Shown here one piece after another: positions 1 through 7,266 of a stretch of 64,000 nt of DNA. The notes below the pieces were generated by a model that did no database searches, was not told the DNA's origin, and saw only the letters and a list, made by a program, of their open reading frames with translations. Origin of the DNA: WLMZ01 sp037139095 (GTDB taxonomy: Bacteria > Actinomycetota > Acidimicrobiia > Acidimicrobiales > Ilumatobacteraceae). The position numbers and the translations under genes were made by a program. Positions within the stretch are counted from its first letter, which is position 1; each line of letters starts with the position of its first letter. Location: positions 110,393 to 174,392 of the forward strand of contig JBAXHD010000002.1 in NCBI GenBank assembly GCA_037139095.1, in the 5' to 3' direction.

Positions 1-96
1 GTGAGCTCTCGCTCGGTGATAGGTGATGTCGGTAAAGGAAAATTCCGGAACCGTGTGCCACGCCGTTGGATCGAAGATGTCGGAAATCACGGTCAC
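1..96 (-). CDS. menB: 1,4-dihydroxy-2-naphthoyl-CoA synthase MenB, N-terminal fragment
   Basis: Only the first 32 codons are in the window; the gene runs off the left edge. The reverse strand reads DIFDPTAWHTVPEF then SFTDITYHRARA. The core FTDITYHR matches the N-terminal stretch I know from actinobacterial MenB (Mycobacterium: DLTDITYHR). MenB closes the naphthoate ring in menaquinone synthesis. GTG at 96 or GTG at 90 could be the start; a stop lies in frame at 111-109, so the protein begins here. It is divergent from cofE. The assignment rests on a short match, so confidence is moderate. Confidence 0.6.
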   Translation of the reverse strand, partial: MTVISDIFDPTAWHTVPEFSFTDITYHRARAH

Positions 97-167
97 ATGT
101 TGACCGCTTTATGGTCGCAGCGCCACATTGTTGTGGCGACGGGGGGCTCATCGGCAAGACTCGCAGG

Positions 168-920
168 ATGAGTGGTCTCGAAATCTTTGGTATCGGCGGC
201 GTTGGAGAGATCGAACCGGGCGCTGATCTCGCCGAAATCAGCGCAAGCGCTGCACGCGATGCGGGTACTCCGTTGCAGAGCGGCGATGTGTTGATCGTAA
301 CGAGCAAGATCGTTTCGAAGGCCGAAGGTCGCACGGTTGAGCTTGCTGATATCACGCCCTCGCAGTACGCGCTTGAGTGGTCGAAGCAGTGGGACAAGGA
401 CGCTGCCGTCACCGAGATTGTGTTGCGTGAAGCCAAGCGTGTGGTGCGCCAGATCGGACCCATCCTCATCACCGAAACCCACCACGGTTTCGTATGCGCG
501 AACTCAGGAGTTGATCAGTCGAGCAGCGGGGCCCATGGTCGTGCCGTGCTGCTACCGCTCGACTCAGATGACAGCGCCCGCCGTATTCGCGTCGGATTGC
601 TGGCCCTCGGCGTTGATGTGGCGGTGATCATCAGCGACACGTTTGGCCGTGCGTGGCGTGAGGGTCAGACCGACATCGCCATTGGCATTGCCGGCATGCA
701 ACCGATCCTTAGCTACATCGGCCAGGTTGACCCACACGGTCATGAGTTCAAGGTGCAGGCGTTGTGTGTGGCCGACGAACTCACGGGCGCTGCCGAACTG
801 GTGAAGGGCAACCTCAGCCGAGTGCCACTGGCCGTGGTGCGCGGCTACCAATGGGAGCGCGACGAGACGGCAACGATTGCTCCGGTGCTTCGCGATCAAA
901 GCCGCGACCTTTTCCGCTAG
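168..920 (+). CDS. cofE: Coenzyme F420-0:L-glutamate ligase CofE
   Basis: A 250-residue protein from ATG 168. The frame stays open upstream to 66, but residues before MSGLEIFGI do not look like the family. CofE adds gamma-linked glutamates to F420-0 using GTP. Visible family features are GDVLIVTSKIVSKAEGR near residues 38-54, ITETHHGFVCANSGVDQSSS near 104-123 with the metal-binding histidine/aspartate region, and ISDTFGRAWREGQTDIAIG near 156-174. The length fits single-domain CofE; the C-terminal nitroreductase-like FbiB domain of mycobacteria is absent. No cofD or cofC lies beside it. It implies the host uses F420. Confidence 0.93.
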   Translation: MSGLEIFGIGGVGEIEPGADLAEISASAARDAGTPLQSGDVLIVTSKIVSKAEGRTVELADITPSQYALEWSKQWDKDAAVTEIVLREAKRVVRQIGPILITETHHGFVCANSGVDQSSSGAHGRAVLLPLDSDDSARRIRVGLLALGVDVAVIISDTFGRAWREGQTDIAIGIAGMQPILSYIGQVDPHGHEFKVQALCVADELTGAAELVKGNLSRVPLAVVRGYQWERDETATIAPVLRDQSRDLFR

Positions 921-960
921 GGACTTTTGTACTTTCATCGGTAGGTGACTCGATCATCTA

Positions 961-976
961 CCTACCAGTAGGTAGG
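961..976. promoter_or_regulatory. Inverted repeat just upstream of the desaturase
   Basis: CCTACC (961-966) and GGTAGG (971-976) are exact reverse complements separated by AGTA, ending 9 bases before the desaturase GTG. A further GTAGGT lies at 941-946. The site is the size of a TetR-family operator, and fatty-acid genes are often under TetR repressors, but no regulator gene is nearby. It could also act as a small RNA hairpin masking the start. Confidence 0.35.
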
Positions 977-985
977 CTGCCTTCT

Positions 986-1915
986 GTGACTCCACAGACC
1001 TTCCTCGCTGAACTCGAACCAGTGGCCGGCAAGTTGCTCGACCGGCACCTCGCGACAGCCAAGGAGTGGTTTCCGCACGAGTTGGTTCCGTACGACCGAG
1101 GCCACGATTTTCCGGCCGGATACGAGTGGTCGGTCGCCGACTGCAATCTCGATGGCGCCGAACTTCCCGAGGCAGCGCGCAGTGCGCTGTTTGTGAACCT
1201 GCTCACCGAGGACAACCTGCCCTACTACTTTCGCGACATCGAGCGAATGTTCACAATGGATGGCGCGTTCGGAACATGGAACCGGCGTTGGACTGCTGAG
1301 GAGGGCCGCCACTCGATCGTGATGCGCGACTACCTCATTGCCACTCGTGCCATCGATCCCGTGGCTCTCGAGCGCGGCCGCATGGCACAGGTGTCAGCTG
1401 GCGAGGTACCCACTCCTTCGTCACCGCTCATCGGCGTGATCTACGTGAGCTTGCAAGAGTTGGCCACACGAATTGCGCATCGCAACACCGGCAAGATCAT
1501 CGGCGATCGTCGCGGCTACGAAGTAATGGCTCGAGTGGCCGCCGACGAAAACCTGCACTACTTGTTCTATCGCGACCTTGCGACGGCAGCGTTTGAGCTT
1601 GACCCTTCAGAGATGCTGATTGCGACCGAAGAAGTGGTGCGTACGTTCGCGATGCCCGGCACGGGCATTGCTGATTTCGATCGCCATAGCGCTGCAATCG
1701 CCCGCGCCGGTATTTACGACGCCACGATCTTCCATGAGCAGGTGCTGGTGCCAGTGATTCTGAACCATTGGAAGGTTGAGCAACTCGCCAACCTCAGTGC
1801 TGCTGCCGAACGAGCACGCGAGGCATTGTTGAAGCGCATCGACCGACTCGGCCAGCTTGCCAAGAACCTTGCGGCGCGCGCCGAGCGGCGATTGGCCATG
1901 CCAGTTCCAACCTGA
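986..1915 (+). CDS. Acyl-ACP desaturase (DesA-type, ferritin-like diiron)
   Basis: A 309-residue soluble diiron desaturase starting at GTG 986 (VTPQTFLAELEP). It would insert a double bond into acyl-ACP using O2 and reduced ferredoxin. The diiron ligands are visible: the Glu of LLTEDNLPYYF, EEGRH (E-x-x-H) in helix 3, the Glu of SLQELATRIAHR, and DENLH (second E-x-x-H). It resembles the shortened DesA1/DesA2 proteins of mycobacteria rather than plant stearoyl-ACP desaturase. Upstream in-frame codons overlap cofE and lack family similarity. It follows cofE by 65 bases, with an inverted repeat between that may carry its own regulation. Confidence 0.88.
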   Translation: MTPQTFLAELEPVAGKLLDRHLATAKEWFPHELVPYDRGHDFPAGYEWSVADCNLDGAELPEAARSALFVNLLTEDNLPYYFRDIERMFTMDGAFGTWNRRWTAEEGRHSIVMRDYLIATRAIDPVALERGRMAQVSAGEVPTPSSPLIGVIYVSLQELATRIAHRNTGKIIGDRRGYEVMARVAADENLHYLFYRDLATAAFELDPSEMLIATEEVVRTFAMPGTGIADFDRHSAAIARAGIYDATIFHEQVLVPVILNHWKVEQLANLSAAAERAREALLKRIDRLGQLAKNLAARAERRLAMPVPT

Positions 1916-2015
1916 TGATTTCGCGAAGGACGTGCTGTGATCAGCATGACCATCACGTTGCGGGATATCGGTATAGGGTCAGCGCGACTTCCCTTCGACA
2001 GAATTGGAATCCGTT

Positions 2016-2435
2016 ATGACCCCCCGAATTACTGCTTTTGTTCTTGGATCCGTTCTCGCTGTCAGCGCAATAAGCGCGTGCAGCAGCGACAAGGCTGCAA
2101 CGCAATCCACGGCTGCGCCTGTTGGGTCAGTTGCCGCTCCAGGCGGTGCGCTTGGCACAGTTCCCGGTGGCGCGCTTGGCACGTTGCCAACTGAGTCGGT
2201 GGCTGCTCTAAAAATCTCTGGTTATTCGTTTGGCGCCGTTACCGCAGCCGCTGGCCAGACCATCACCGTGAGCAATGCCGATTCGGTTCTCCATTCGGTT
2301 ACGGCCGACGACGGCTCGTTCACCGTTGATGTGCCTGCCGGTGGCACCGCTGATTTGGTTGTGGCCGCTGCCGGTACGTACGCCATTCATTGCCGCATTC
2401 ATCAGAGCATGACTGGCTCAATCACCATCTCCTGA
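2016..2435 (+). CDS. Cupredoxin-domain lipoprotein (blue copper protein)
   Basis: A 139-residue exported protein with an N-terminal signal ending in a lipobox (AVSAISAC), a Gly/Ala/Pro-rich linker and a single cupredoxin domain from about residue 67. Type 1 copper ligands are readable: the His in VLHSVT and the C-x2-H-x2-M loop CRIHQSM near the C-terminus. It would sit on the outer face of the membrane and carry electrons. The start is ATG 2016; a GTG-started extension to 2004 is possible but adds nothing to the signal peptide. It is one of three cupredoxin-containing proteins in the window (see 6584 and 48510). Confidence 0.82.
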   Translation: MTPRITAFVLGSVLAVSAISACSSDKAATQSTAAPVGSVAAPGGALGTVPGGALGTLPTESVAALKISGYSFGAVTAAAGQTITVSNADSVLHSVTADDGSFTVDVPAGGTADLVVAAAGTYAIHCRIHQSMTGSITIS

Positions 2436-2482
2436 TGCATCGCCACGCGCTCGAGCAGTGCTCGACGTGATCACGATGTAGT

Positions 2483-3517
2483 TCAGCCGGGCACGAACGC
2501 CTTCACTGCTGCCACGGCTTCGCTGGGGCGGCTGGCGTTGAGTCCCTCGAGACCCATCGCGAGCAACTCGTTGTAGCCAGCGAGGTGCTCCCACTTGCCA
2601 TCGTCGGGCCACACCCAAATTACGTAGCCAGAAGCTTTGCTGAGCGCGATGCTTTCGGGGCTGAGCACATGCACGCCCGAGTAGTCGGGTGGCAACTGCA
2701 AGATGCGCATGCCGGCAGGCAATGGGGTCTTGTTGAGAATGAAGGCCGATGCCAAGCCGAGGCCTGGTGTGACTTCGACCGTAGGCGCCATCTCGTGGAA
2801 CGCGGTGACGATCTCGTCGTGGAACGAGGTGACAACGGCATTCTTGAGGCGGTGCAACTCGGTGAGTTCGGCAGCGAGTTCTTTCGCCGCGGCGAGAGCT
2901 GGGTCGCCGACGCCCTTGATCTCAATGTTCAACGGCATCGAAGGAAAGCGTTCAACGATGTCGCGAAAGCGCGGAATGATGAAGTCGTCGGGCGTGTAGC
3001 CCGGCAATGGTGGCACGGCGCCAGTGCGCATGCCGCGCAGGATGTAATCGGCTTCGGGCTTGTCGTGGCAGGTGCACTCTTTGGTGAACCAGTAGGCGTT
3101 GTCGAGCTTGGCGAGGTCGGCGTAGTTGGTGTTTGCGATCACGAGGTTGAGCTCGGTGTTCGAGCCAGTGTCTTCGTTGTGTTGAACCACAAGAACGCCG
3201 TCTTTGGTGAGCTGCACATCGAAGTCGAGCATGTCGACACCGGCCTTCACGCTGTCGGCGTACGCGTAGGGAGTGGAGTGTGGATGCTCGTCGTTGCCGC
3301 CGGCGTGGGCAAGCACAATGGGCCGACCAAGCGAGATGAGTTGATCGATGGTGAGCGGTTCTGCGGGCGGTGCCTCGGTTGGCGGCGTGGTCTCGGCTGG
3401 CGAAGTAGTTGCAGATGCATCAATCGACGCGGCGGTTGTGCCTGATGTTGATGATGGGCTTGAACTGCAAGCAATCAAGCTGATGGACAACACGGCTACG
3501 GCGGAGAGGGCCTTCAT
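2483..3517 (-). CDS. Glycerophosphodiester phosphodiesterase-family lipoprotein
   Basis: A 344-residue protein from ATG 3517 with a lipoprotein signal (SISLIACSSS), a Ser/Thr/Pro-rich linker and a GDPD TIM barrel. The family core is recognisable: IVLAHAGG, DMLDFDVQLTKDGVLVVQHN, LNIEIKG and the C-terminal VIWVWPDDGKWE. Several signature residues differ from the consensus: HRG is HAG, PENT is PHST, the E-x-D metal pair is D-x-D, and the HD dipeptide is HN. Both active-site histidines and the distal Glu remain. It is probably an extracytoplasmic phosphodiesterase, with altered substrate choice possible. It is convergent with the cupredoxin gene, 47 bases away. Confidence 0.85.
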   Translation of the reverse strand: MKALSAVAVLSISLIACSSSPSSTSGTTAASIDASATTSPAETTPPTEAPPAEPLTIDQLISLGRPIVLAHAGGNDEHPHSTPYAYADSVKAGVDMLDFDVQLTKDGVLVVQHNEDTGSNTELNLVIANTNYADLAKLDNAYWFTKECTCHDKPEADYILRGMRTGAVPPLPGYTPDDFIIPRFRDIVERFPSMPLNIEIKGVGDPALAAAKELAAELTELHRLKNAVVTSFHDEIVTAFHEMAPTVEVTPGLGLASAFILNKTPLPAGMRILQLPPDYSGVHVLSPESIALSKASGYVIWVWPDDGKWEHLAGYNELLAMGLEGLNASRPSEAVAAVKAFVPG

Positions 3518-3574
3518 GCGAACCACCGTAGTAGGAGTGTCGGGGTTGGCCCTAGATGGTGCCAGCGATGATTG

Positions 3575-3588
3575 GTGACCTTGGCCTC
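3575..3588 (+). promoter_or_regulatory. Possible DosR-like box before the small secreted-protein pair
   Basis: GTGACCTTGGCCTC followed by TAT matches 10 of 14 positions of the box at 6513 (GGGACCTTTGGCCC, also followed by TAT). A -10-like TACCAT lies at 3613-3618, about 31 bp from the box centre, the same spacing as at the stronger sites. It is the weakest member that I retain. Confidence 0.3.
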
Positions 3589-3659
3589 TATCGACCGATG
3601 GGCGCCCTTTCGTACCATGCACACATGAGTGGTGATCAGCCACGCAAGAGGTGAAAGCG

Positions 3660-4235
3660 ATGATCATGCGACTACCGATGAGATTCCTCGGAGCGATCAC
3701 GATGCTCGGAGCCGCTGCGCTGGTCGGCCCAGCAACTGTTGCTCATGCCAGCTTGAGCGGGCCGTGCGAGGCCACTGGAGTTTTTCAGACGGGAATAAAA
3801 CCGGCTGGATCGTTCACTATCAATGCCAAATCGCTTGGCTCGGCGACAGTGGTCATTCCGCGTCAGGACACCGTGAACTGGCAAGGCGCAGTAGACGTGC
3901 CCGCGCAGTCTCGCTCGTATTCGGGGTCGATTCGAGTGAAGTTGCCGCCTGGGTTTGGCAGTTACACGATCGACTCGTGGCGCTCAACGAGTGACAAGGT
4001 GGCGAACCAAGGTGTCGAGGAGTACAAACTGCCGTCGGTGGTGCCCGCGGGCATCACGTTTGTTGTGAGCGGCGAGCATGTTGAGCCCGCAGCCACATGC
4101 TCTGGCACGGTGAACGTGAAGATCGAGGGCGGAGCGTTTGACTCGCCCTTGGCGCCGGCGAGCCTTGTGCTCACGGGACTGTCGGGGGTTGGGTTCTTTG
4201 CGGTGATTCGTCCGCTGTTCAGGAGGATTGTGTGA
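3660..4235 (+). CDS. Secreted or membrane-anchored protein of unknown function
   Basis: A 191-residue protein that I do not recognise. It has an N-terminal signal peptide ending near ATVAHA, an extracytoplasmic region rich in beta-type sequence with two cysteines (GPCEATG and AATCSG) that could form a disulfide, and a C-terminal hydrophobic segment LVLTGLSGVGFFAVI followed by RPLFRR, like a tail anchor. ATG 3660 is chosen because AAGAGGTG sits 6 bases before it; GTG 3651 would overlap that ribosome binding site. The stop overlaps the next small membrane gene, so the two are translated together. Confidence 0.7.
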   Translation: MIMRLPMRFLGAITMLGAAALVGPATVAHASLSGPCEATGVFQTGIKPAGSFTINAKSLGSATVVIPRQDTVNWQGAVDVPAQSRSYSGSIRVKLPPGFGSYTIDSWRSTSDKVANQGVEEYKLPSVVPAGITFVVSGEHVEPAATCSGTVNVKIEGGAFDSPLAPASLVLTGLSGVGFFAVIRPLFRRIV

Positions 4236-4426
4236 TGAAGGTTGGACGGATCATCGGCACTGCAGTGCTGGGGCTCTTGCTGTTCTTGTTTGTGGGGATT
4301 GATCTGGTGCTCTTTGGCGTGGTGGCACTCGACAGCATTGTGCTCACCCTGTTCCCATTTCTGGGCTTGGTTGTGGGGGCGGCGTTGGGCGTTGCTGTTT
4401 CGAAGCGCCACGCCTCAGCGACTTGA
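4235..4426 (+). CDS. Small two-helix membrane protein
   Basis: A 63-residue protein made almost wholly of two hydrophobic segments (ILGTAV-like helix near 8-32 and VLTLFPFLGLVVGAALGVAV near 36-55), ending in a short basic tail. AGGAGG at 4221-4226 gives ideal spacing to ATG 4235; GTG 4232 is a less likely start. ATG overlaps the preceding stop, which indicates translational coupling with the secreted protein. Function unknown. Its end overlaps the convergent pdxA-type gene by 12 bases. Confidence 0.6.
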   Translation: MKVGRIIGTAVLGLLLFLFVGIDLVLFGVVALDSIVLTLFPFLGLVVGAALGVAVSKRHASAT

Positions 4427-5413
4427 GAGTGCAACGGCTTGCTTGAGTGCTTCGATCATTGATCGTTCGTCGGCAACGCCGGTGCCCGCAATATCGAACG
4501 CAGTGCCGTGATCTACAGACGTACGAACCACGGGCAGACCGATGGTGATATTGACGCCAGCTTCGAGCCCGAGCACTTTCACCGGGCCGTGGCCCTGATC
4601 GTGATACATCGCGACGACACAGTCGAACTCGCCGCGACGAGCGCGATAGAACAACGTGTCGGCCGGCAGCGGGCCGACGACATCGATGCCTTCGGACTGC
4701 AACTGAGCGACCGCGGGCGCGATCTTGTCGGCTTCTTCGCCGCGACCAAACAGGCCATTTTCGCCGGCGTGCGGGTTGATACCGCACACCGCGAAACGCG
4801 GCAGATCGATGCCAGCGCGGCGCAACGTGCTGTGCGTGCGGCGAACCGTGCGTTCGATGAGTGCCGGGTTGATTCGATCGATGGCATCGAGGATGCCGAT
4901 GTGGGTGGTCACGTGGACAACGCGCAGCCCTGGGGCCTCGAGCATCATCGAGACTTCGTCGGTGCCGGTGAGATGAGCGAGCAGTTCGGTGTGGCCGGGG
5001 AACAGGTGGCCGGCAGCGTGCAGCGCCTCTTTGTTGAGTGGAGCGGTGCAGATCGCTTGAACCTTGCCCGAGATAGCTAACTGCGCAGCGATCGCTACAT
5101 AGCGATAGGCCGCTTCGCCTGCCTGTGGAGACACCACGCCCCACTCGAGTGCCGCGGGAACAACTTGGGGATCGATGACAGTGATGGTGGACAGTTCGGT
5201 GGCTGAGGCGAGCTCGGATGGATCGGCCACCACGCGGATGCGCAGCGAGAGACCACACAGTTGAGCGGCGATGGTGAGTCGGTGTGCGTCGCCGATAACC
5301 ACGGGTCGACACATGGCAGTGACCTCTGCGCGGCTGAGCGCTTTGACGATGACTTCGGCGCCGACGCCGGCGGGGTCGCCCATCGTGACTGCGATGATGG
5401 GGAGGTCGGTCAT
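4415..5413 (-). CDS. pdxA2: PdxA-family 4-phospho-hydroxyacid dehydrogenase (PdxA2-like)
   Basis: A 332-residue NAD-dependent dehydrogenase/decarboxylase of the PdxA family from ATG 5413. Motifs are MGDPAGVGAEV at the start, TAPLNKEAL, FPGHTELLAH (metal His), GINPHAGENG (metal His) and YHDQGHGPVK (metal His), then DHGTAFDIAGTG. PdxA makes the pyridoxine precursor; the PdxA2 branch oxidises 4-phospho-threonate or erythronate. The upstream gene, only 13 bases away on the same strand, is a four-carbon acid sugar kinase that would make exactly that substrate, so I favour PdxA2. True pyridoxine PdxA is rare in actinobacteria, which use Pdx1/Pdx2. Confidence 0.85.
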   Translation of the reverse strand: MTDLPIIAVTMGDPAGVGAEVIVKALSRAEVTAMCRPVVIGDAHRLTIAAQLCGLSLRIRVVADPSELASATELSTITVIDPQVVPAALEWGVVSPQAGEAAYRYVAIAAQLAISGKVQAICTAPLNKEALHAAGHLFPGHTELLAHLTGTDEVSMMLEAPGLRVVHVTTHIGILDAIDRINPALIERTVRRTHSTLRRAGIDLPRFAVCGINPHAGENGLFGRGEEADKIAPAVAQLQSEGIDVVGPLPADTLFYRARRGEFDCVVAMYHDQGHGPVKVLGLEAGVNITIGLPVVRTSVDHGTAFDIAGTGVADERSMIEALKQAVALSSR

Positions 5414-5426
5414 TGGCACGACGTCA

Positions 5427-6398
5427 TTATGGCCGCGAGAGAAACTCGACGGCGCGTTGCAGAGCGAGCGTGTCGCCGAATCCGCCAGCCTTGGTGACCA
5501 CCGTGATGTCTCCGGAATCGCTGCGCGCCGTGGACCATGCAATGCCGGGTTCTACCTCACCGCGAATATCGAGTGATCGCACGTTGAGTAGATCGAGCAC
5601 GATTCGGGCAGTGGCGCCGCCCGTGAGCACGAGGCCGTCGGCTCCAATCGCAGCGCGCTCGGCGCGGGCGCTGAACTCGGGATCGAGCGGATGCAACGCA
5701 GCGACGTTTGTGGACGGGTTGAGCGCGGCGATCTGCTCGAGCGTGTTCGGGTGCTGTGAGCCAGCGATGACAACAACTCGCAGGCAGCGTCGGTGCTCGG
5801 CTGCGAGGTTGTTGATCGGTTTGAGAGCCGCATCGTTACGCGCCATAGACGCACCGACGTGCCGGGCGAGTCCGGCTGAACCAACCCACAACGTGGCTTG
5901 GGCGCGAGAGCCGACTGCAGCTGCGAGGTCGTGCTCGGTGTGTACCTCGGGAATTTCTACGTTGCCGTCAATGCGTAACCCATCGAAGAGTTCGAACAGA
6001 TCGGGACCGTCGAGTGGCACGCCGCGCACGTGTACGCGACCATGTGTGACGGTTCGTCCAAGTTGCGGAAATGCGGGACAGATCACTATCCGATCGGGCG
6101 GTGTGGGCATGGCCGACAAGGCTGCTTCAACCGTGGCGCGGATATTGCCGCGAAGCGTGGAGTCGATCTTGATGAAGAGCTCGGTGGGCGCGTGTCGTGT
6201 GATCGCAGCCGATGTGCTGGCGAATGCATCGGATGCGCTCATGTCGCGACTGTCGGTGTCGATCACCACGATCGTGTTGCGCGGCGTGCGGCCGCCCGTG
6301 GATAAACCATCGAGGGAGACAACGCAACGATGGCCGCTTGATGTGAACGCGGCGGCTGAGTCGGCCGCGCCGGTGAGGTCGTCGGCGATTACGAGCAT
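5427..6398 (-). CDS. Four-carbon acid sugar kinase (DUF1537 family)
   Basis: A 323-residue kinase. ATG 6398 (MLVIADDLTGAADSA) is the best start; TTG 6407 would add three residues. Family signatures are ADDLTGAADSA at the N-terminus, IKIDSTLRGN, the VICPAFPQLGRTV segment that binds substrate, and a C-terminal LTGGATARIVLDLL nucleotide-binding region. Members phosphorylate D-threonate, D-erythronate or L-threonate. It is the first gene of a two-gene operon with the PdxA2-like dehydrogenase, giving kinase then oxidative decarboxylase, which would yield dihydroxyacetone phosphate. The exact sugar-acid isomer cannot be told from sequence. Confidence 0.85.
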   Translation of the reverse strand: MLVIADDLTGAADSAAAFTSSGHRCVVSLDGLSTGGRTPRNTIVVIDTDSRDMSASDAFASTSAAITRHAPTELFIKIDSTLRGNIRATVEAALSAMPTPPDRIVICPAFPQLGRTVTHGRVHVRGVPLDGPDLFELFDGLRIDGNVEIPEVHTEHDLAAAVGSRAQATLWVGSAGLARHVGASMARNDAALKPINNLAAEHRRCLRVVVIAGSQHPNTLEQIAALNPSTNVAALHPLDPEFSARAERAAIGADGLVLTGGATARIVLDLLNVRSLDIRGEVEPGIAWSTARSDSGDITVVTKAGGFGDTLALQRAVEFLSRP

Positions 6399-6512
6399 GG
6401 CGGCCAACGATTCATTGCGTCATTCTGTCAGTAGCGACTCAACAGATCTCGCGAGGTGCACTGAATGAAAGCGGCTGCGACCTGCTGAGTTGTTTCCTCC
6501 GCGGGACTTGTC

Positions 6513-6529
6513 GGGACCTTTGGCCCTAT
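6513..6529 (+). promoter_or_regulatory. DosR-like box and promoter of the cupredoxin/bc operon
   Basis: GGGACCTTTGGCCC (6513-6526) then TAT. It matches 11 of 14 positions of GGGACT-WW-AGTCCC, the core of the published DosR box. A -10-like TATGAA lies at 6550-6555, 30.5 bp from the box centre, placing the box near -42, the usual place for an activating NarL-family regulator. An extra GGGACTTG half-site lies at 6503-6510. AAGGAG (6571-6576) and ATG 6584 follow. Confidence 0.55.
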
Positions 6530-6583
6530 TTGAGCGGAGCACGCCTTGTTATGAATGAAACACCTACTACAAGGAGTGTTCAC

Positions 6584-7063
6584 ATGCGTCGAGGTATACG
6601 GCTGGTTGCCACGGCAGCCATTGGTTTGGCGACGCTCGCTGGTTGTTCCAGTTCGAGCAAGACCACCGCCAACACAACGTCGGCTGGAATCACAGTGCCA
6701 ACGAGTGCCACGGGTACTCCTGTTGCGGTGACAGCTGGCGATACAAACGACACCACGCAGTACCTCAAGGTGGAGCCGGTAACCGTTGCTGCTGGCCCGA
6801 CCACATTCACGCTCACCAACTCGGGTACCAAAAAGCATGAGATGGTTGTGCTCAAGACCGACACGGCGTTCGACGCCTTGACAGTAGACACCGCCACGAA
6901 CAAGGTCAGCGAGGCCACCACAGTTGGCGAAGTTGGTGAGACTGACATCGGCAAAGTTGGCACGGTCACGCTCGACTTGAAGCCTGGTAAGTACATCCTC
7001 GTGTGCAACATCGAGAAGCACTACGGACAGGGCATGCGCGCTGCCTTCACGGTTACCGGATGA
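6584..7063 (+). CDS. Cupredoxin lipoprotein, first gene of the respiratory operon
   Basis: A 159-residue exported blue copper protein. AAGGAG 7 bases before ATG 6584 fixes the start. It has a basic N-terminus, a hydrophobic stretch and the lipobox LATLAGC (Cys21), a Ser/Thr-rich linker, then a cupredoxin domain. Copper ligands appear as the His of KKHEMVV and the C-x4-H-x5-M arrangement in CNIEKHYGQGM at the C-terminus. The protein would be tethered to the outer membrane face as an electron carrier for the bc-type complex encoded downstream. Genes 6584 to 11454 are contiguous or overlapping and form one operon, preceded by a DosR-like box. Confidence 0.85.
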   Translation: MRRGIRLVATAAIGLATLAGCSSSSKTTANTTSAGITVPTSATGTPVAVTAGDTNDTTQYLKVEPVTVAAGPTTFTLTNSGTKKHEMVVLKTDTAFDALTVDTATNKVSEATTVGEVGETDIGKVGTVTLDLKPGKYILVCNIEKHYGQGMRAAFTVTG

Positions 7064-7266
7064 CCTGGTTGCGAGCCATTGTCAGTGGCGTCGTCATCGT
7101 TGGCATCGCATTCGTGTTGCTTGTGGTTGTTCCTCACATGATGTTGTCGAAGATCACGAGCTTCGAGCGGGGCGGCCGTGTCGCCCTCGCAACTGGCTGG
7201 TTTGCGGCTTCACTCACTGGACTGCTCTGGGGGCTTCGCCGCCTCCAGAGCCGTCACATCATTTGA
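7060..7266 (+). CDS. Small membrane protein in the bc operon
   Basis: A 68-residue protein with two predicted membrane helices (VSGVVIVGIAFVLLVVVP and ATGWFAASLTGLLWGL) and a basic C-terminus. ATG 7060 overlaps the stop of the cupredoxin gene (ATGA), and its own stop overlaps the start of the FAD oxidoreductase gene, so it is translationally coupled on both sides. I do not recognise a family. Its position suggests an accessory or assembly subunit of the bc-type complex. Confidence 0.7.
   Translation: MTWLRAIVSGVVIVGIAFVLLVVVPHMMLSKITSFERGGRVALATGWFAASLTGLLWGLRRLQSRHII

Noticed and set aside
920..933. GGGACTTTTGTACT upstream of the desaturase as another DosR-like box
   Set aside because: It has a good left half but no suitable -10 hexamer at the 30-31 bp offset seen at the other boxes, and it overlaps the cofE stop; too weak to list as a site.
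2585..3445. A 286-codon + strand frame
   Set aside because: It is antisense to the phosphodiesterase lipoprotein, whose motifs are unmistakable.
5413..6468. A 351-codon open frame on the + strand
   Set aside because: It lies wholly opposite the sugar acid kinase and has an Arg/Ser-rich composition typical of antisense frames in GC-rich DNA.
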